Positions 1-22,252 of a stretch of 64,000 nt of DNA are shown here, piece by piece. The notes below the pieces were generated by a model that searched no databases, had not been told where the DNA came from, and was given only the letters and a program-made list of their open reading frames with translations. The position numbers and the translations under genes were made by a program. Where the stretch lies: positions 310,001 to 374,000 of the forward strand of contig JAWNZC010000304.1 of assembly GCA_035771165.1 (NCBI GenBank). Direction: 5' to 3'. How positions within the stretch are numbered: the stretch's first letter is position 1; every line of letters begins with the position of its first letter. This stretch comes from Paragorgia papillata. Its lineage: Eukaryota; Cnidaria; Anthozoa; Scleralcyonacea; Coralliidae.

Positions 1-84
1 CCACTAAATAACACTATCATTATATGCTCCGTAAACACATGGATATAGAAATTGAAAGATATGACTTAAAGGAAAACAACTTGG

Positions 85-471
85 TTTTTCTGTTCACATG
101 AGGCGAGTTATCTCGGCCCGGGGGTAGGGTTATCTCTAGCTCCCGAGATATCTCGAGAGCTTTAAAAAGTAAACCGTTCACATGAGACTGAGACAACTCG
201 GGGATAAGGGCCAGAGTTAATTAACCCTTATACCTCCACGTGAACGCTTTCACCCGAGTTACCTTGGTGGGTAGGGACAAGTTTTGTATCAATATACGCA
301 TGCGTAATTATTCAGTTGCCCGGAATAACTCGGGGTGAAGCGTTCACATGAAGCTAGGGTTATCTCGGTGGCCAGGGATAACTCGGTAGCTAGTTGCATT
401 TTATCACGTGAAACAGAGCCAACTTTGACCATAAACCCCGAGATAACTCGATCTCATACGAACAGGCCCTT
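85..471. mobile_element. MITE-like element with CGAGTTATCTCGG motifs
   Basis: The ends form an imperfect inverted repeat: CTGTTCACATGAGGCGAGTT near 90 against CGAGTTATCTCGG and CATACGAACAGG, read inverted, near 430-467. The palindromic word GAGTTATCTC or its complement recurs several times inside. No coding capacity and no clear target duplication. Confidence 0.5.
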
Positions 472-627
472 ATTACAAGTCTCTTCAATCTCATGTTTGG
501 AAATGTCAATCGTTTTACAATATCTACTCTCCTACTCGAGAAATGACGTTGTCATTCTTAAATTTTATGCTGCCATTCTCAAATTGATATTATTTTTTCC
601 AAGTTTCAATGGCTACCTATTGATCAG

Positions 628-10775
<10,148 letters not shown>

Positions 10776-10796
10776 TAACCCTCATGTACGTGTAAA

Positions 10797-11774
10797 GGCC
10801 AAACAAAATATATTGTGTTTCCGGTATCCCGACTGACCTGAATTTTTTCCTCCGACCTGAATTTTGGTTTTCATATTTTTTTTCAGATTTAAATTTCAAA
10901 ATAGACTCAATTTGAATTAAATACAAAGTTCCTTCTCATTGTATGTATCTAGTTTGACAAACTTGCATTAAGGTCTTCGTTAAGGTTTGCAGGGTCATTT
11001 CGGTAAAACGCTCACAACTCTTCAGAATTTATGCCACAAAGATAAAATAAATATCGTTAGAAAGCTATTAATTTGTAGAATACAATGTTGTCTTTGATTT
11101 TGCGATGAACACAAACCATTAATAGTCGTGAATTTTTTAATTAAAACCAGAGGGCTTCACTTCACTCGACGAGATAAATTTCCAGCAAAACGGTGTCAGC
11201 GTTTTTTGATATGTCGATTTTATTGACGACCAAAGTTGAAAATGCTGTTTTTCGACCAACATTCGGACAAAATAAGTGATAAAATCGAAACCAGGCAATA
11301 AATAAAAAACAGCTGGCACCGTTTTGCTGGGAATTTATTTCGGAATCGAACTGCGACAAAATTGCCGTTTGAACAAAATGAAACGCTTTGTCGCCCCGAG
11401 TGAAGCCCTCTGGTTTTACTTGAAAAATTGGCAAGTATTATTGGTTTGTGTGTATCGCAAAATCAAAGACAACATTGTATTCTACAAATTAGCAGCTTTC
11501 TAACGATATCTATATTTTATTTTTGTGGCATACATTCTGACGCATTGAGAGCGCTTTACCGAAATGACTCTGTAAATCGTAACGAAGACCTTAATATAGT
11601 ATTCATACTACACACAGCAAGTTATAGTAGATTCCAAACAAACCGCAATTTTGTCCGGATATCTCTGTTGTTAGGACTTAGCAAACAGTATAATTAAGGA
11701 ACAGAAAATGTTGTCGTATGAATCATGACAGAACTGGAGCTAAGTTGATATTGGAAACACAACTTTGTTTGGCC
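10797..11774. mobile_element. Inverted-repeat element enclosing a foldback
   Basis: GGCCAAACAAAATATATTGT at 10797 faces ACAACTTTGTTTGGCC ending at 11774, each followed inward by a TGTTTCC/GGAAACA word. The foldback 10968-11594 sits inside. Confidence 0.6.
10968..11594. mobile_element. Foldback element, about 300-bp arms
   Basis: TTAAGGTCTTCGTTA at the left is the inverse of TAACGAAGACCTTAA at the right. Homology runs through CATTTCGGTAAA, CAAAGACAACATTGTATTCT and CCAGAGGGCTTCAC to a short centre near 11280. TTAA bounds both ends. Confidence 0.82.
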
Positions 11775-11884
11775 TAAACTGCATGTTGTAAAACTGCGTG
11801 AATCACATGTGAAAATATTTTAAGTAATATAGATACAATATGAGCGGCCGAACTGTATGGGAAATGAAAAGATATACAGTATTT

Positions 11885-12092
11885 CATACACTGAAAATTC
11901 CCAAAAACTTGTTTTAAGAAAAAAATACTTGTTTTAAGATTTTCTTGTCCCGTTTGCAAGATAATAATCTTACTGCGGTTTCTTGACAAGATATTTTGTC
12001 TTAAAACAAGATTAAATATCTTAAAACAAGAAATAAAATCTCAAAACAAGAAAAGTTATCTTGACAAGAATTGGAGGTTTTGCAGTGTAGAG
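11885..12092. mobile_element. MITE built of CTTGTTTTAAGA words
   Basis: Ends CACTGAAAATTCCCAAAAAC and GGTTTTGCAGTG are imperfect inverted repeats. The body iterates CTTGTTTTAAGA and its inverse at least seven times. The CACTG start is hAT-like, but no 8-bp duplication is visible. Confidence 0.65.
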
Positions 12093-12318
12093 TTTAGTAC
12101 TTTCTTGAATGGAAATAAAACCATATATAAGCGATGTGTTTTTGGTTACTAATAAAGTATAGACGGTGAATTTTATATGTAAGAATGTTTGCAGCAGTAA
12201 AGGTCTATTGATTTGCTTTGTTGCTTGCAATGCTTTTTTGCATGATTGAATTTGTTAAGATATACCCGAAGAGAGTTTGGGATAATTTTGATGCAGATGC
12301 ACCTAATTTATTCAATTT

Positions 12319-13258
12319 GTGCAGTTGCATGAGAGTGAAGGCCAGGTTATAGACTCTTCACGCTTTCGCTGTCCAAAAAGCAGGGGAGAAGAACGTTCTA
12401 TGCTGATTGAATCAATTCAAAAAAACACTCGCCATAATACAAAGTGGGCGGTTAAGGTATTTGAAGATTGGCAACATGCAAGAAAAATAAGGAAGCGAGA
12501 AAGGAAACGGTTGGCTTCGGACAAATTGATTTAGCCACTATCGAAGCTGTGACATGTACAATAGAAGACATGTCGGAAGAAACGTTGAGCTTTTGGCTCA
12601 CTAAATTTATAGAAGAAGTCATAAATCAAAGTGGTGGACGATATCCCCCCAAAACGTTATATCTACTGATATGTGGATTGAATCGCTATTTAGCTGATGG
12701 GAAACAGGACAACAGCTTTAATGTTCTAGACAAAGCTGATCGAAGGTAAGACATGGAGATATTTTGATATTACACTTTTCCTCGTGTTTATATCAATCTA
12801 CAAAGCTAAGGTATTTTGGTGCTTATCGTTAAAAAATCGTTGTTTTCTAGATTTGCACTTTTTCGAAGAACACTATAGATGCGGAAATAAAAGACGCGAC
12901 AAGGTGTGGAATTGCACAAATGGCGAAGAAAGAAGAAAGAGAACAAATTACCGAAGCGGAGGAAGCTAAAATGTGGGAACTAGGTCCATGTTGTTCAAGT
13001 GTTTCAGACTGGGGTAAAGAGCCAGAGAAAAAAGTAGCAAATGTTAGCGATGACAACAAGTTGCAATTGGCTATGACTGAAGGTTCAAATTTTTTTTCAA
13101 ATTTTGGCGATTTCTGTGACAAGTATTTAGCAAATATGCCCATATCAGCGATTGATAGGGGTATAGTTGATAATAATATCTGTACAAACGCATTGTTTAA
13201 TATTTGGTTTTTGACGTTGTTTATCGATTGTAGCTTACTTTGTGTGGTTGTGAAGTAA
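12319..13258 (+). pseudogene. DUF3504 (Crypton-derived, QRICH1/ZMYM-like) domain relic
   Basis: Three frames together show TKWAVKVFEDWQHARK, then SFWLTKFIEEV, GGRYPPKTLYLLICGLNRYL, then after a GTAAGA donor at 12748 and acceptor TTTTCTAG at 12850, RRFALFRR, DAEIKDATRCGIAQMAKK and EEAKMWELG. This is the order of the DUF3504 domain found in QRICH1/ZMYM proteins and derived from Crypton tyrosine recombinases. A one-base loss in the A run near 12480-12487 and a two-base gain near 12868-12875 shift the frame, so it looks dead. The tail to 13258 is not recognised. It lies 1.5 kb after the peptidase gene on the same strand; whether both came from one element is unknown. Confidence 0.7.
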
Positions 13259-13299
13259 CTGAATAAAAACTGTGCTTGTGTGCTTGTTGTTGATGAACG

Positions 13300-13402
13300 T
13301 AATAAGTATTCTGTATCTGAATTAGAGAATACTAATTAGCGTAATTAGTATTCTGTATCCGAATTACAGAATACTAATTAGATTAATTAGTATTCTGTAT
13401 CA
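13300..13402. repeat. Tandem palindromic repeat, 42-bp unit, 2.5 copies
   Basis: TAATTAGTATTCTGTATC alternates with its inverse GAATACTAATTA. Downstream 13.4-14.5 kb holds AT-rich DNA in which I see no gene. Confidence 0.8.
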
Positions 13403-13409
13403 ATTGATC

Positions 13410-14600
13410 TCTTGGGTTCTTTTGGTTACTCGTTTCGAGTTATCGGGTTTACAGGCTATCCTTGTGACACGATTGATGTGATTTGATTGGACGAGAAGCT
13501 CATTAATTATTCATGAATTTTACAATATGTTTTTCTCGACTGCTTGACAGGTCGCGAGTTATACGCGCGAGAATCCTTGTGAAATCTAAAAAAAATAAAA
13601 TAAAAATAAGATAAAACAATAAGATAAAATTGGACCACTGAATTAGACCTATATATTACTACACATTCCTCTCTTTTATACCGTAATACTCTCTTGGTTA
13701 GGTAAGGAAGAAGAGTTTCAAGAATGTATAGCTTACATAACACGATAAATTAATTTGACACTCTGTGTCAAAAGAGCATAATTTAAATTCATTGTTTAAT
13801 TTATCGTCGAAACGGGGCAATTTATTACTATTGAGGACTTGATGCAATTAGGGTAATATCAGAGCTATTTAATTTTCATTTATATTGAGGTTAATTTTTC
13901 ATCACTAAATTAAAAGCTGATATTACTTAATTGCAGAATCAACCGATATATCTTGCTTTTGCATAATATTACAGTTTCGAAGAAAATAGATTTTAAAAGG
14001 TATAATTCCGGAACCTTTTTTGTTTTCATTTGCCATTTTACATATCAAAAGAACAGCGAGTAAATAAACAGCCGTACATTACAGTATAATTCGCATATAA
14101 TTGACATGTGTAACCCGCGACCACAGCCATGGGATGTACTGAACTGTCGATTACAATGAGGCAAGGACTCGAGGCGAGTGCTGTGAGCTGCAAATAAACC
14201 TGATTTCAGTGAGTAGAAAGATTTCTCTTGTTTAAAAATTCTATATTTTGCTAAGAGATTTTATGGTTGTTTTCTTCTATTTGCATGCTGCCGTTCAGTG
14301 GCCAGTCTTGGCTCTTGAGGAAAGCAGTGCTCTTTCATGAGCTTGTTGTGGAATTCGACGACCGCGTCACGCGACAGTGTCAACAGTTGACAGTGTCTTT
14401 TATTTGCAGGGAAACAATATGTACATAAATGTTTTTTGAGAATGATATTACGCGTGAGGGATTTCTCTTGCTGAGCCAGTTACTGACTATTGTTCTAAGC
14501 ATCAACATTATGTCGTCTCAGAATAAAAAAATAATATTTTTTGGACTTTTCAGCCTCCTTCGCAGACAACCTTGTTAGCTCTTATATTGGGAAGAGGTGA
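13410..14600. other. Intergenic, nothing recognised
   Basis: AT-rich sequence without long frames, splice-bounded coding stretches or clear inverted repeats. The only frame of note (13507-13743, minus) has no recognisable content. Confidence 0.5.
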
Positions 14601-14605
14601 AAAAA

Positions 14606-15212
14606 ACTTGGGTAGAGTGGGCAAACTCTGCGGGTGGAGTGGGCAATCTTGGATGGAGTGGGTAATCTTAGGTGGAGTGGGCAATCTCAGGTGGAGTGGG
14701 CAATCTCAGGTAGAGTGGGCAATCTCGGGTGGAGTGGGCAATCTCGGGTGGAGTGGGCAATCTCGGGTGGAGTGGGCAATCTCGAGTGGAGTGGGCAATC
14801 TCGGGTGGAGAGGGCAATCTCGGGTGGAGAGGGCAATCTTGGGTGGAGTGGGCAATCTCAGGTAGAGTGGGCAATCTTGGGTGGAGTGGGCAATCTCGGG
14901 TGGAGTGGGCAATCTCGGGTGGAGAGGGCAATCTTGGGTGGAGTGGGCAATCTCAGGTGGAGTGGGCAATCTCAGGTAGAGTGGGCAATCTCGGATGGAG
15001 TGGGCAATCTCGGGTGGAGTGGGCAATCTCGGGTGGAGTGGGCAATCTCGAGTGGAGTGGGCAATCTCGGGTGGAGAGGGCAATCTTGGGTGGAGTGGGC
15101 AATCTCAGGTAGAGTGGGCAATCTTGGGTGGAGTGGGCAATCTCGGGTGGAGTGGGCAATCTCGGGTGGAGAGGGCAATCTTGGGTGGAGTGGGCAATCT
15201 TGGGTAGAGTGG
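14606..15212. repeat. 19-bp minisatellite, about 32 units
   Basis: Unit TGGGCAATCTCGGGTGGAG with variants CTTGG, CTCAG, GTAGAG and GGAGAG. Three units make 57 bp, so every frame on both strands stays open and yields Trp/Gly- or Pro/His-rich artefact frames. Confidence 0.97.
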
Positions 15213-15229
15213 CAAGGGGGTGTCACATT

Positions 15230-15890
15230 GGTCACAGACTACATAGAGTTGCCTTTGGAGTAGGCTAAAGGTTTTTGTCCCTTTTGAGGCAGCATTTCAC
15301 TTGCGATAGTAATTTCTAGTTATAGTGAAAAGATCGAGTCAGAACTGAAACTAAGTTTTTCAAATGGTTTTCAAACTATGTTTCGGATATGCAAATTATT
15401 TTAATATCAAGCTAGCGCTAACCTGCCAAGAAAAATTACAAATTTAAAGTCCTAATTGACATACGGCAATTATCAAAGATTAGACTGCTAAGACTTTGGT
15501 ATTAACAGATTAAGCCCGGCTTTACGGTGTAAGTCGAGTTAATCCTTTCAGAATCCCGAGTCTGAATGGATTGTGTAAACATCAGATAAATTATCATGCT
15601 GTTGTAGACCACCGGTTACTAAGAACTGGATAAGATGGGATGCCAATTGTTTGTAAGGCAACACAGCCAACACTCCACAGTACATTCAAGTCGAATGTCG
15701 TATAAAGATTAATGAAGATGTGACGTTGGACACTAATTACGTGGCAAGAAGCTAACTACTAGCGCTGCTGGAAGAATGTTTTAGATTCAGAATATTTGGT
15801 TTTATCTCAGTTGTTGGGCTTTACAATTATTACACTGTAGTTAAACAGCAAGATAGGTCAAAGCCAGGTATTATTATACTGACGACTACA
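15230..15890. other. Upstream region of the ankyrin gene
   Basis: No repeat or coding stretch recognised, except that the ankyrin frame stays open without an ATG from about 15753 to 15890. This may be 5' UTR or a longer exon. No convincing TATA box. Confidence 0.4.
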
Positions 15891-17084
15891 ATGATATTAC
15901 ACAAGGCAGTTCAAGACAGCCGTCCGAAACAAGTCCGACTTCTTCTCAAGGCAGGTGTTGGTGTTGACTGCGTGGACAATAATGGCGTTACGGCTCTAAT
16001 GTCTGTTTCGACTTTAAGCAACTCGACAGCAAGACGCATTCTTGTTCGAATACTTCTGTCTTACCAAGCCGACTGCAATAGAATAGACAAACACGGACAA
16101 ACGGCCATAGCGTGGGCTTGTAAGCTCGGACGGGATGACGTTATTCATCAGATTCTAAAGAGCCAAAAGGGAGCCGATTTGGACTTCAGCATCACCGACA
16201 ACGAGGGAAGAAGTTATTTGTTTTTGGCCACCTCGCCGGGTAATTGCAAAGCCGTTAGGCAAGTATTGCAGTCCGTGAAAAAATCCTGCGGGTTTATGAA
16301 GCTCCATTGGCCCGACAATCGAGGAGTCAGTCCTTTGGTAGAAGCGTTTCGCCAAAGACATTACGAGTGTATAAAGATCTTGGTAGAAGAAGGCAAAGCG
16401 TCTGTGTCGAGTTTTATAAAGTATCTGGAGAGCCAAGAGGATGCTCGTGTACGGGAGAAATTAATTCAAGACATAGCACGTTCTAAGAGAACGAACAGAC
16501 GAAACAGTGCTTTAAAGACAAAGCTTCGCAACAACAGTACACGCTCAAATAGTGAAGAAAACTTACAGGAGTGTGATGTTGAGCAATTTTTGTTATCTCG
16601 TGGCGACGACTCAGTCGAAACTGAGGGTAAACTTCCTCCAATAGGAAAATCCCAACTGGTGTCCAAAAATCTAAAAAGGCGGAGAAGAAAAGCAAAACCC
16701 GATCCTCTTTTTGTTAATTGTGAAAGCAAAACCTGGACGGTAAAGTTGTTTTCTTTGTATGCCGAGCAATGCTCGAAGTCTTTTGTTAAAGAGAGTTTTC
16801 CATTGATAAGACATGTTCCCGCAACCCAGTTTATACAGACGGCAAACACGCAGGAACCCTGCACCTCGCATCTCGCCGCGTCCAGAAAAGGTTCGCAAGC
16901 GGGCAGTTCCATAATTCGTCAGGCAAGTCTAATAGCTCCATTAATTGAGGTAGACGAAAGCAAACAGGCAGAGATAAAGCGGAAAAAGTCTGTGCGGGCT
17001 ATGGTACGGAAAGCGAGTACGCAACAGAGTATCGAAATTATACCATCTATTCCGAAAAGGAAGAGATCGTCTACTGTCAAATGA
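15891..17084 (+). CDS. Ankyrin-repeat protein, single exon, 397 aa
   Basis: Intact frame from ATG 15891 to TGA 17084. About five ankyrin repeats fill residues 3-175, recognisable by LHKAV...VRLLLKAG (3-22), NNGVTALM (30-37), LVRILLSYQADCN with DKHGQTAIAWAC (51-77), DNEGRSYLFLA (103-113) and DNRGVSPLVEAF (142-153). Residues 180-397 are low in hydrophobic residues and very basic, with NLKRRRRKAK-like and PKRKRSSTVK segments that could be nuclear localisation signals. No signal peptide or membrane segment. One coding exon, N-terminal repeats and a long basic tail resemble the ANKRD34 group, but I cannot confirm orthology. Likely a scaffold or adaptor. AATTAAAT near 17258 is a possible weak polyadenylation signal. 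Confidence 0.82.
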   Translation: MILHKAVQDSRPKQVRLLLKAGVGVDCVDNNGVTALMSVSTLSNSTARRILVRILLSYQADCNRIDKHGQTAIAWACKLGRDDVIHQILKSQKGADLDFSITDNEGRSYLFLATSPGNCKAVRQVLQSVKKSCGFMKLHWPDNRGVSPLVEAFRQRHYECIKILVEEGKASVSSFIKYLESQEDARVREKLIQDIARSKRTNRRNSALKTKLRNNSTRSNSEENLQECDVEQFLLSRGDDSVETEGKLPPIGKSQLVSKNLKRRRRKAKPDPLFVNCESKTWTVKLFSLYAEQCSKSFVKESFPLIRHVPATQFIQTANTQEPCTSHLAASRKGSQAGSSIIRQASLIAPLIEVDESKQAEIKRKKSVRAMVRKASTQQSIEIIPSIPKRKRSSTVK

Positions 17085-17644
17085 AATAGGAACTGCTACC
17101 GTGGAAGGCGAGGCTGAAGCGAAACGAACAAGACAGCTGCGGACCAAATACACGCAATTAATGGGCATACAGCGCATTGCATTGTGGTAGAATTATGTAT
17201 CAATCACAATGCAAGGCGTTAAAACTAATCGTCGAACATAAGTGCGTATGACACGAAAATTAAATTTGTCTTTTTTGAAAAGACTAGCGTCTCTTGCACG
17301 GTTCCTTGGCTACTTTTGTAAAATATTTCAGTTTGTTTGTTATGTAAATGTAACATGTTGTGACGTGATCGCTTGAAATTCTAAGGCATTCTCACTGACT
17401 GCTGGGCACCGTGCTTTGAGGTAGTACCCAGGCGCTGTGCCTGGGTACGGGTACTAATGTGAACACGTTTTCATAGTGCCGGAGTGCCCAAAGTGGTGCC
17501 CACGCTTTTTACTCAATATTCCTTGTAATTCGAAGCCTCAAAGCCACAAAATAGCTACAAAAGCCATGAAAAGCTTTCTGTTTGAACGCTTATCAGATCC
17601 AGGGCGCCGTGAATGTGAACAAGTAGTCTGAACAGGCCTTTAGA

Positions 17645-17935
17645 TTCAACCGCGCGCGGACGGGAGAGTTCCTGGGGAATGAAATCCGCGAACGGCTGAT
17701 GGAGCGCGGCGACAGAAACTGTTGGCCTACAGGGGAGGTGGGTGGGCCTTTTTCCGAGAGAGTTCCCAAATCCCTATTAGCGTCTTCTTCCAACGTTCTA
17801 ACTCAAGAGAGCTAATTTATTCGTAGCTTCCCCGCTTTATAGCTTCTATATGCATGTCTAATTATTCTGAAATCACAAGGGGACGTTTTCCAGGGCTTTT
17901 TAATTTCGCCCAGCCTAGTCCCGTCGTTCTAAAGC
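17645..17935 (+). repeat. Dispersed repeat copy (pair with 54545-54840)
   Basis: GGAATGAAATCCGCGAACGG, GGGGAGGTGGGTGGG, AAGAGAGCTAATTTATTCGT and GCTTCTATATGCATG recur in the same order, inverted, at 54545-54840. Type unknown. Confidence 0.75.
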
Positions 17936-17949
17936 ACGCGCGTATTTGA

Positions 17950-19300
17950 TGAGACTGGTACCTAGGTTTGACGTCATCGCTCAAGGTGCTCTAGAACGCC
18001 TAGCAGATTTCAGTATTTTCAAGATGGCAGCATTTTTATACACTTGACAAGGTTAAAACACACATTGTTTACGCTTGGCATACCTTCAATAGGAAAGAAA
18101 TGGTACACCATATGTAACTTTTAAACAAGCGTTTTAACAACTAAGAAATTTTAAAATAAGGGCTTTAATTAGCCGGCCGACAAGTCAGTAAATTTCGTCT
18201 TCGAAGTCCAGCAGTTCACCTAAAGTTTAATGAGTTCATCACCTTCAATATCTTCTGTACTTCGTAAATATATTCGTTGTAATAACTTACCAATGTTAAC
18301 GATTCAATTTTAAATACACACGACATTACAAAATGCGACAAAATCACAACATTCTGCAAACACGAATTATCGATTTAAGACACAGCGTCATAATACCCAA
18401 ATACAGGTCAAGTGGTATAAATATCAATTTAATCACATATCGAGGTCAAACAGGTTCTTCTTGGGTTGGAACAAGTAATAAAACAAATCAAAATTACTCA
18501 CCTGGTTTTGTAGCCGTTGTGAAAATAATATATTCTATTCTTTTACGAGCAGGATGGGGCCTGGTGACAAGGGCCCACTTTTTGAAAATCGGGGACCATT
18601 TTACCAAAATCTGCTATGCTCTCTGTCGCAGCGCTCGGGCATAGGCGCCCATGCTAGCGTGCAAATATTAAAACAGCGAAGATAGAGAGCCTATGACTAG
18701 GCTGTGTTTCGCCCTTTTCGCGCGGTTTTCTAACTTAGCAGTCAATGAGAATACTACATATAAGTTATTATGCACGCGTGTAGCCCACAACATTGGTGAC
18801 ATTTACATATCAAACAAACTGAAATATCTCAACAATGAAGCCAGAAAACTAAAAACTTCCGAAGTAAGACAAACTTAATTTTCGTGTTATGGACACGTTT
18901 GCCATGTATCGCGCCCCGTGGCGTTAATTTGGGCATTTAAAGTAGGGGCGCTTATTCAGGGGAGGGGAGGCGGGGGGAAGGGGGGCAAAAGAGTCTATGT
19001 CACCCTTTTTAGCAATTCTTACAGAAACAAGATTGGAGCTCAGAGTGTTTTTCTAAGTTTAAGTTACGACAGCTTGTGCAGCAAAAATAAACGAAAAAAC
19101 TTTAGATTGCCCTAAAATATTGCCCAAAATCTCACCGTAATAAAAACAAAAAACAGATACTAGAAACCTGCACAGAAGTACGGATGGTCAAAATTATAGC
19201 GAGATTGAAAGGGATTACAAATGTGACATCCGTGGGTTTCTGTTAGCCCAGCAGGAATCAAGTTTAAAGGTTCAGAAATTCCTGAGCCCCGCGCTTTGGT
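17950..19300. other. Intergenic, repeat scraps
   Basis: Contains a G-rich run near 18958-18988 and a GGGGCGCTTATT-bearing remnant near 18946. No gene seen. Confidence 0.45.
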
Positions 19301-19305
19301 GGGCG

Positions 19306-20030
19306 TCGTGCTCTCAGCCTCACTCACTGACCTATATATATACAGTATAAGTGTATAACTGGACTGCGGGTCCACGATTCTTTTGTATTACATGAAGTGT
19401 TCCCAATTGAACAGCGCCATCTTGTTAGGTCTTCCGACTGCGTAAAGTAGCCCGAAGAGTTGACGACTCAAACTGATAACTCTTTTGAAGCAAAAAAGGG
19501 CTTTAAAAAGGACGTTTACTCAGAAATTTAATTCTTTTTTAAAGTAAAAAGTCCAAAGACATTGAAATACATATTATGGAGTGAAACAAAGGTTCAGTGG
19601 AAAATTTCAAGCTTTTTATTCTTTGTCGTGTTTGTCGAATGAAGCAAGCTCCAAACGGACAATTAAAACATCTTCCCAAACACGAAAAAACTCAAGAAAC
19701 ATGCAAATACAACATAAAAGCATTCGGAATTATCTTTTAAAAAGAAACATGTAAGTATGTTCAGCCGTTTAGTTGCACTTTTTGCTTACCGACAATCGTT
19801 TTTAGCTTTCAAGATCTTCGTCAAATCTCTGATCTCAGCTCGTTTTTGTTTTTTTTGTGAATTTGGTCCCATTCTCTTTTTAATCTAAGACACGGTTAGC
19901 CAAAAGGTGGCCTGTGATTGGTCAATTTCGCGGCTCAGACCAAACAAAATGGCGCCAGATGGCGTGTATTTGGGCCATATTTTCGTGGGGAACCCGTAGT
20001 CCAGTTATATAGAGGTCAGTGGCCTCACCC
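19306..20030. mobile_element. TIR element, about 0.7 kb
   Basis: TATAACTGGACTGCGGGTCC at 19353 is opposed by GAACCCGTAGTCCAGTTATA near 19990, with outward words ACTGACCTATA and AGAGGTCAGT also inverted. The interior is non-coding. Confidence 0.65.
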
Positions 20031-20197
20031 AACAATTTAAAACTCATTCCTGTCCGGTTCAAAACCCAGTCGCAGCAAGTGGTCTCACCAAGTTGCAAAT
20101 TAACATGGCATTATACCACGACGATAATACCTCAATATATCATTTGAATTGTCTTTACCTCTACTATTCAAGTTTTAGGATTTCGGGTCTTGTCGGT

Positions 20198-20911
20198 ATT
20201 ATTAAAAATATTTTATTATATAAAATAGAGTGTTTTATTGATGTTTCCGTCACTAATAAAAATGATAATCTCACATGTGTGATTATTTATGATAACCTCA
20301 CATGTGTCCATTATCTTGAAACGTATTAGAGTTTACTGCTCTATTTTTGTGGGAAAATAGGACTATTTTTTTATATAATAAACAGAACAATACATAAATG
20401 CTTGGAAACATGACATTTATTTCTCGTGTTGACCAAGATATCTCACTTGCTCGCTTTGCTCACTTGTGAGATATCCTAGTCAACACTCGAAATAAATTTT
20501 ATATTTCCGTGCATCCATGTATTATTCTCTATTTCCAACAAACTTTGTAGAAGTAAAATGAAAAGCACCATTTCACAAATTCAATTTGAAAAAATTAAAG
20601 CAATACAATAAAACTCAAATATTATGATTATAAACCATTGTGACCGACCTCCATGGTGCGCCACAGCGCGCGGTCATCACTTATTTTGGAAATTTACAAA
20701 TTAAAACAGAATTATACCACAACATAAGACAATAATACATCAGCAAGATCGTTTTTAAGTCAGCTATTCAGATTTTAGATTATTTTGAGTGATATTTACT
20801 CCTCTTTGCCAATACAACGCCGACAAGTCTAAGCAAAATTTTGTTCGATAATTTGCTGATCGGCAGAGATGGTTTTCGTCAAATTTTACCAAATAATTGC
20901 TAATCTACGAA
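20198..20911 (+). repeat. 0.7-kb dispersed repeat, uninterrupted copy
   Basis: Collinear with 25858-27272. It contains an inner palindrome (TTTATTTCTCGTGTTGACCA ... TAGTCAACACTCGAAATAAA) around 20416-20496. The sequence GGAAACATGACATTT near 20406 is the empty site for the insertion at 26062. Confidence 0.88.
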
Positions 20912-21904
20912 ATAAGGGTTTGCAACCCCTCCCCCCCCCCCCCCAACCCAACCCACCCTAGTTGCACGCCTGTGATTTAAGGTGGGGTTTTTTGCTCAAA
21001 ATGTGTTTTCAAAATGCAGAAAATGACGTGTCAGAGACCCAACTGTGGCCTATGGCCTAGTTCTCCTGGCCTTAACTGCGCGCTGGATGAGAATCGATTA
21101 CTGCTTCCTACCCAAGGGCCTTCTCAAAATGGCGGGGCGGAGAGAAGACCCTGGCAAAAGCTGGTCACGTGACCACGACATTTTTGCGTATGGCTCACGT
21201 TAACGTTGTACTGGGGGGATCGGTACAGTCACTGATATAAAACAGAGTGGTTAAACTATTTGGCGAACTATTTAAGCAATCAAGAATAACCAAAACCGTG
21301 GACAGAACAGACGCACAACAGGGGGCCATTATCATATTTCCTTACTGAATTCTGCACAGAAATATTTTATTTAGTCTATTATAACATTGCTTTAGCTTTA
21401 AAGTACAGTTCTAACTTGGCTGTAACGGCATTTTTTTACAATATAAAGAAAATAGCTTTTCAGACAATCAGTTACAAAATACCTTGGGACATCTCGCATT
21501 GTTGGTACTTACTTAATATTTATTTCAATTATTTTTGTAGTAAAGTATCTCCCTCCCTCTCCCTCCCTATTCAATGTTGAATTTAAAGTAAGGAACTCAG
21601 TAAGCGTTGAAACGAACGTCTAAAGGGTCACCAACATTGAACAGGGGGCCGGGGGATACTTGGAGAGGAAAATATTGTCCTTTAGGTTGTAGTGTCCCAA
21701 CACTTTTGTCACTGATTGTAGCTGCAATGGGTCGTTCTTGCTTTGTAAAAGTAATAAAAAAAAAACTTTTTTTATTTTAGAAATTTTTTTATTTCAGCTT
21801 GGAATTATCCGTGTGGTACTTCTAAATGCTTGTATTTTGCATGTTAGTCGTATTTCAGTAGCTGTATAAACTTGTATATACTTGTATTTCAGTCATATTT
21901 AGTG

Positions 21905-22152
21905 AAATTTAGTCGTATGTTACTCGTATGTACCCGTATATGTTACTCGTATGTTACTATTATGTACCCGTATGTTACTCGTATGTACTCGTATGTTACT
22001 CGTATGTACCCGTACGTTACTCGTATGTTACTATTATGTACCCGTATGTTACTCGTATGTACTCGTATGTACTCGTATGTTACTCGTATGTACCCGTACG
22101 TTACTCGTATGTACTCGTATGTTACTCGTCGTATGTACCCGTATGTTACTCG
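21905..22152. repeat. Minisatellite of GTATGTTACTC / GTATGTACCC words
   Basis: Alternating 11-bp words make about 23 units. Tyr/Val-rich frames on the plus strand here are artefacts. Confidence 0.93.
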
Positions 22153-22252
22153 GGTGTAGTTTTAGTCTAGATCTGACAACACCGCACATAAAGATTGACA
22201 GCTTGTCGTTGTCTGCTCCCGTTTCACAACCTTTCACAACATTTTACTAAGT

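Noticed and set aside
14606..15212. CRISPR-like array
   Set aside because: Contiguous tandem units without unique spacers in an animal genome; the same applies to 1113-2123 and 34060-34288.
14572..15263. Several 70-209-codon frames on both strands
   Set aside because: By-products of the 19-bp minisatellite.
15752..15890. Upstream extension of the ankyrin protein
   Set aside because: Open but without ATG or recognisable acceptor; kept as possible 5' UTR.
21872..22250. Tyr-rich frames
   Set aside because: Translation of the GTATGTTACTC minisatellite.
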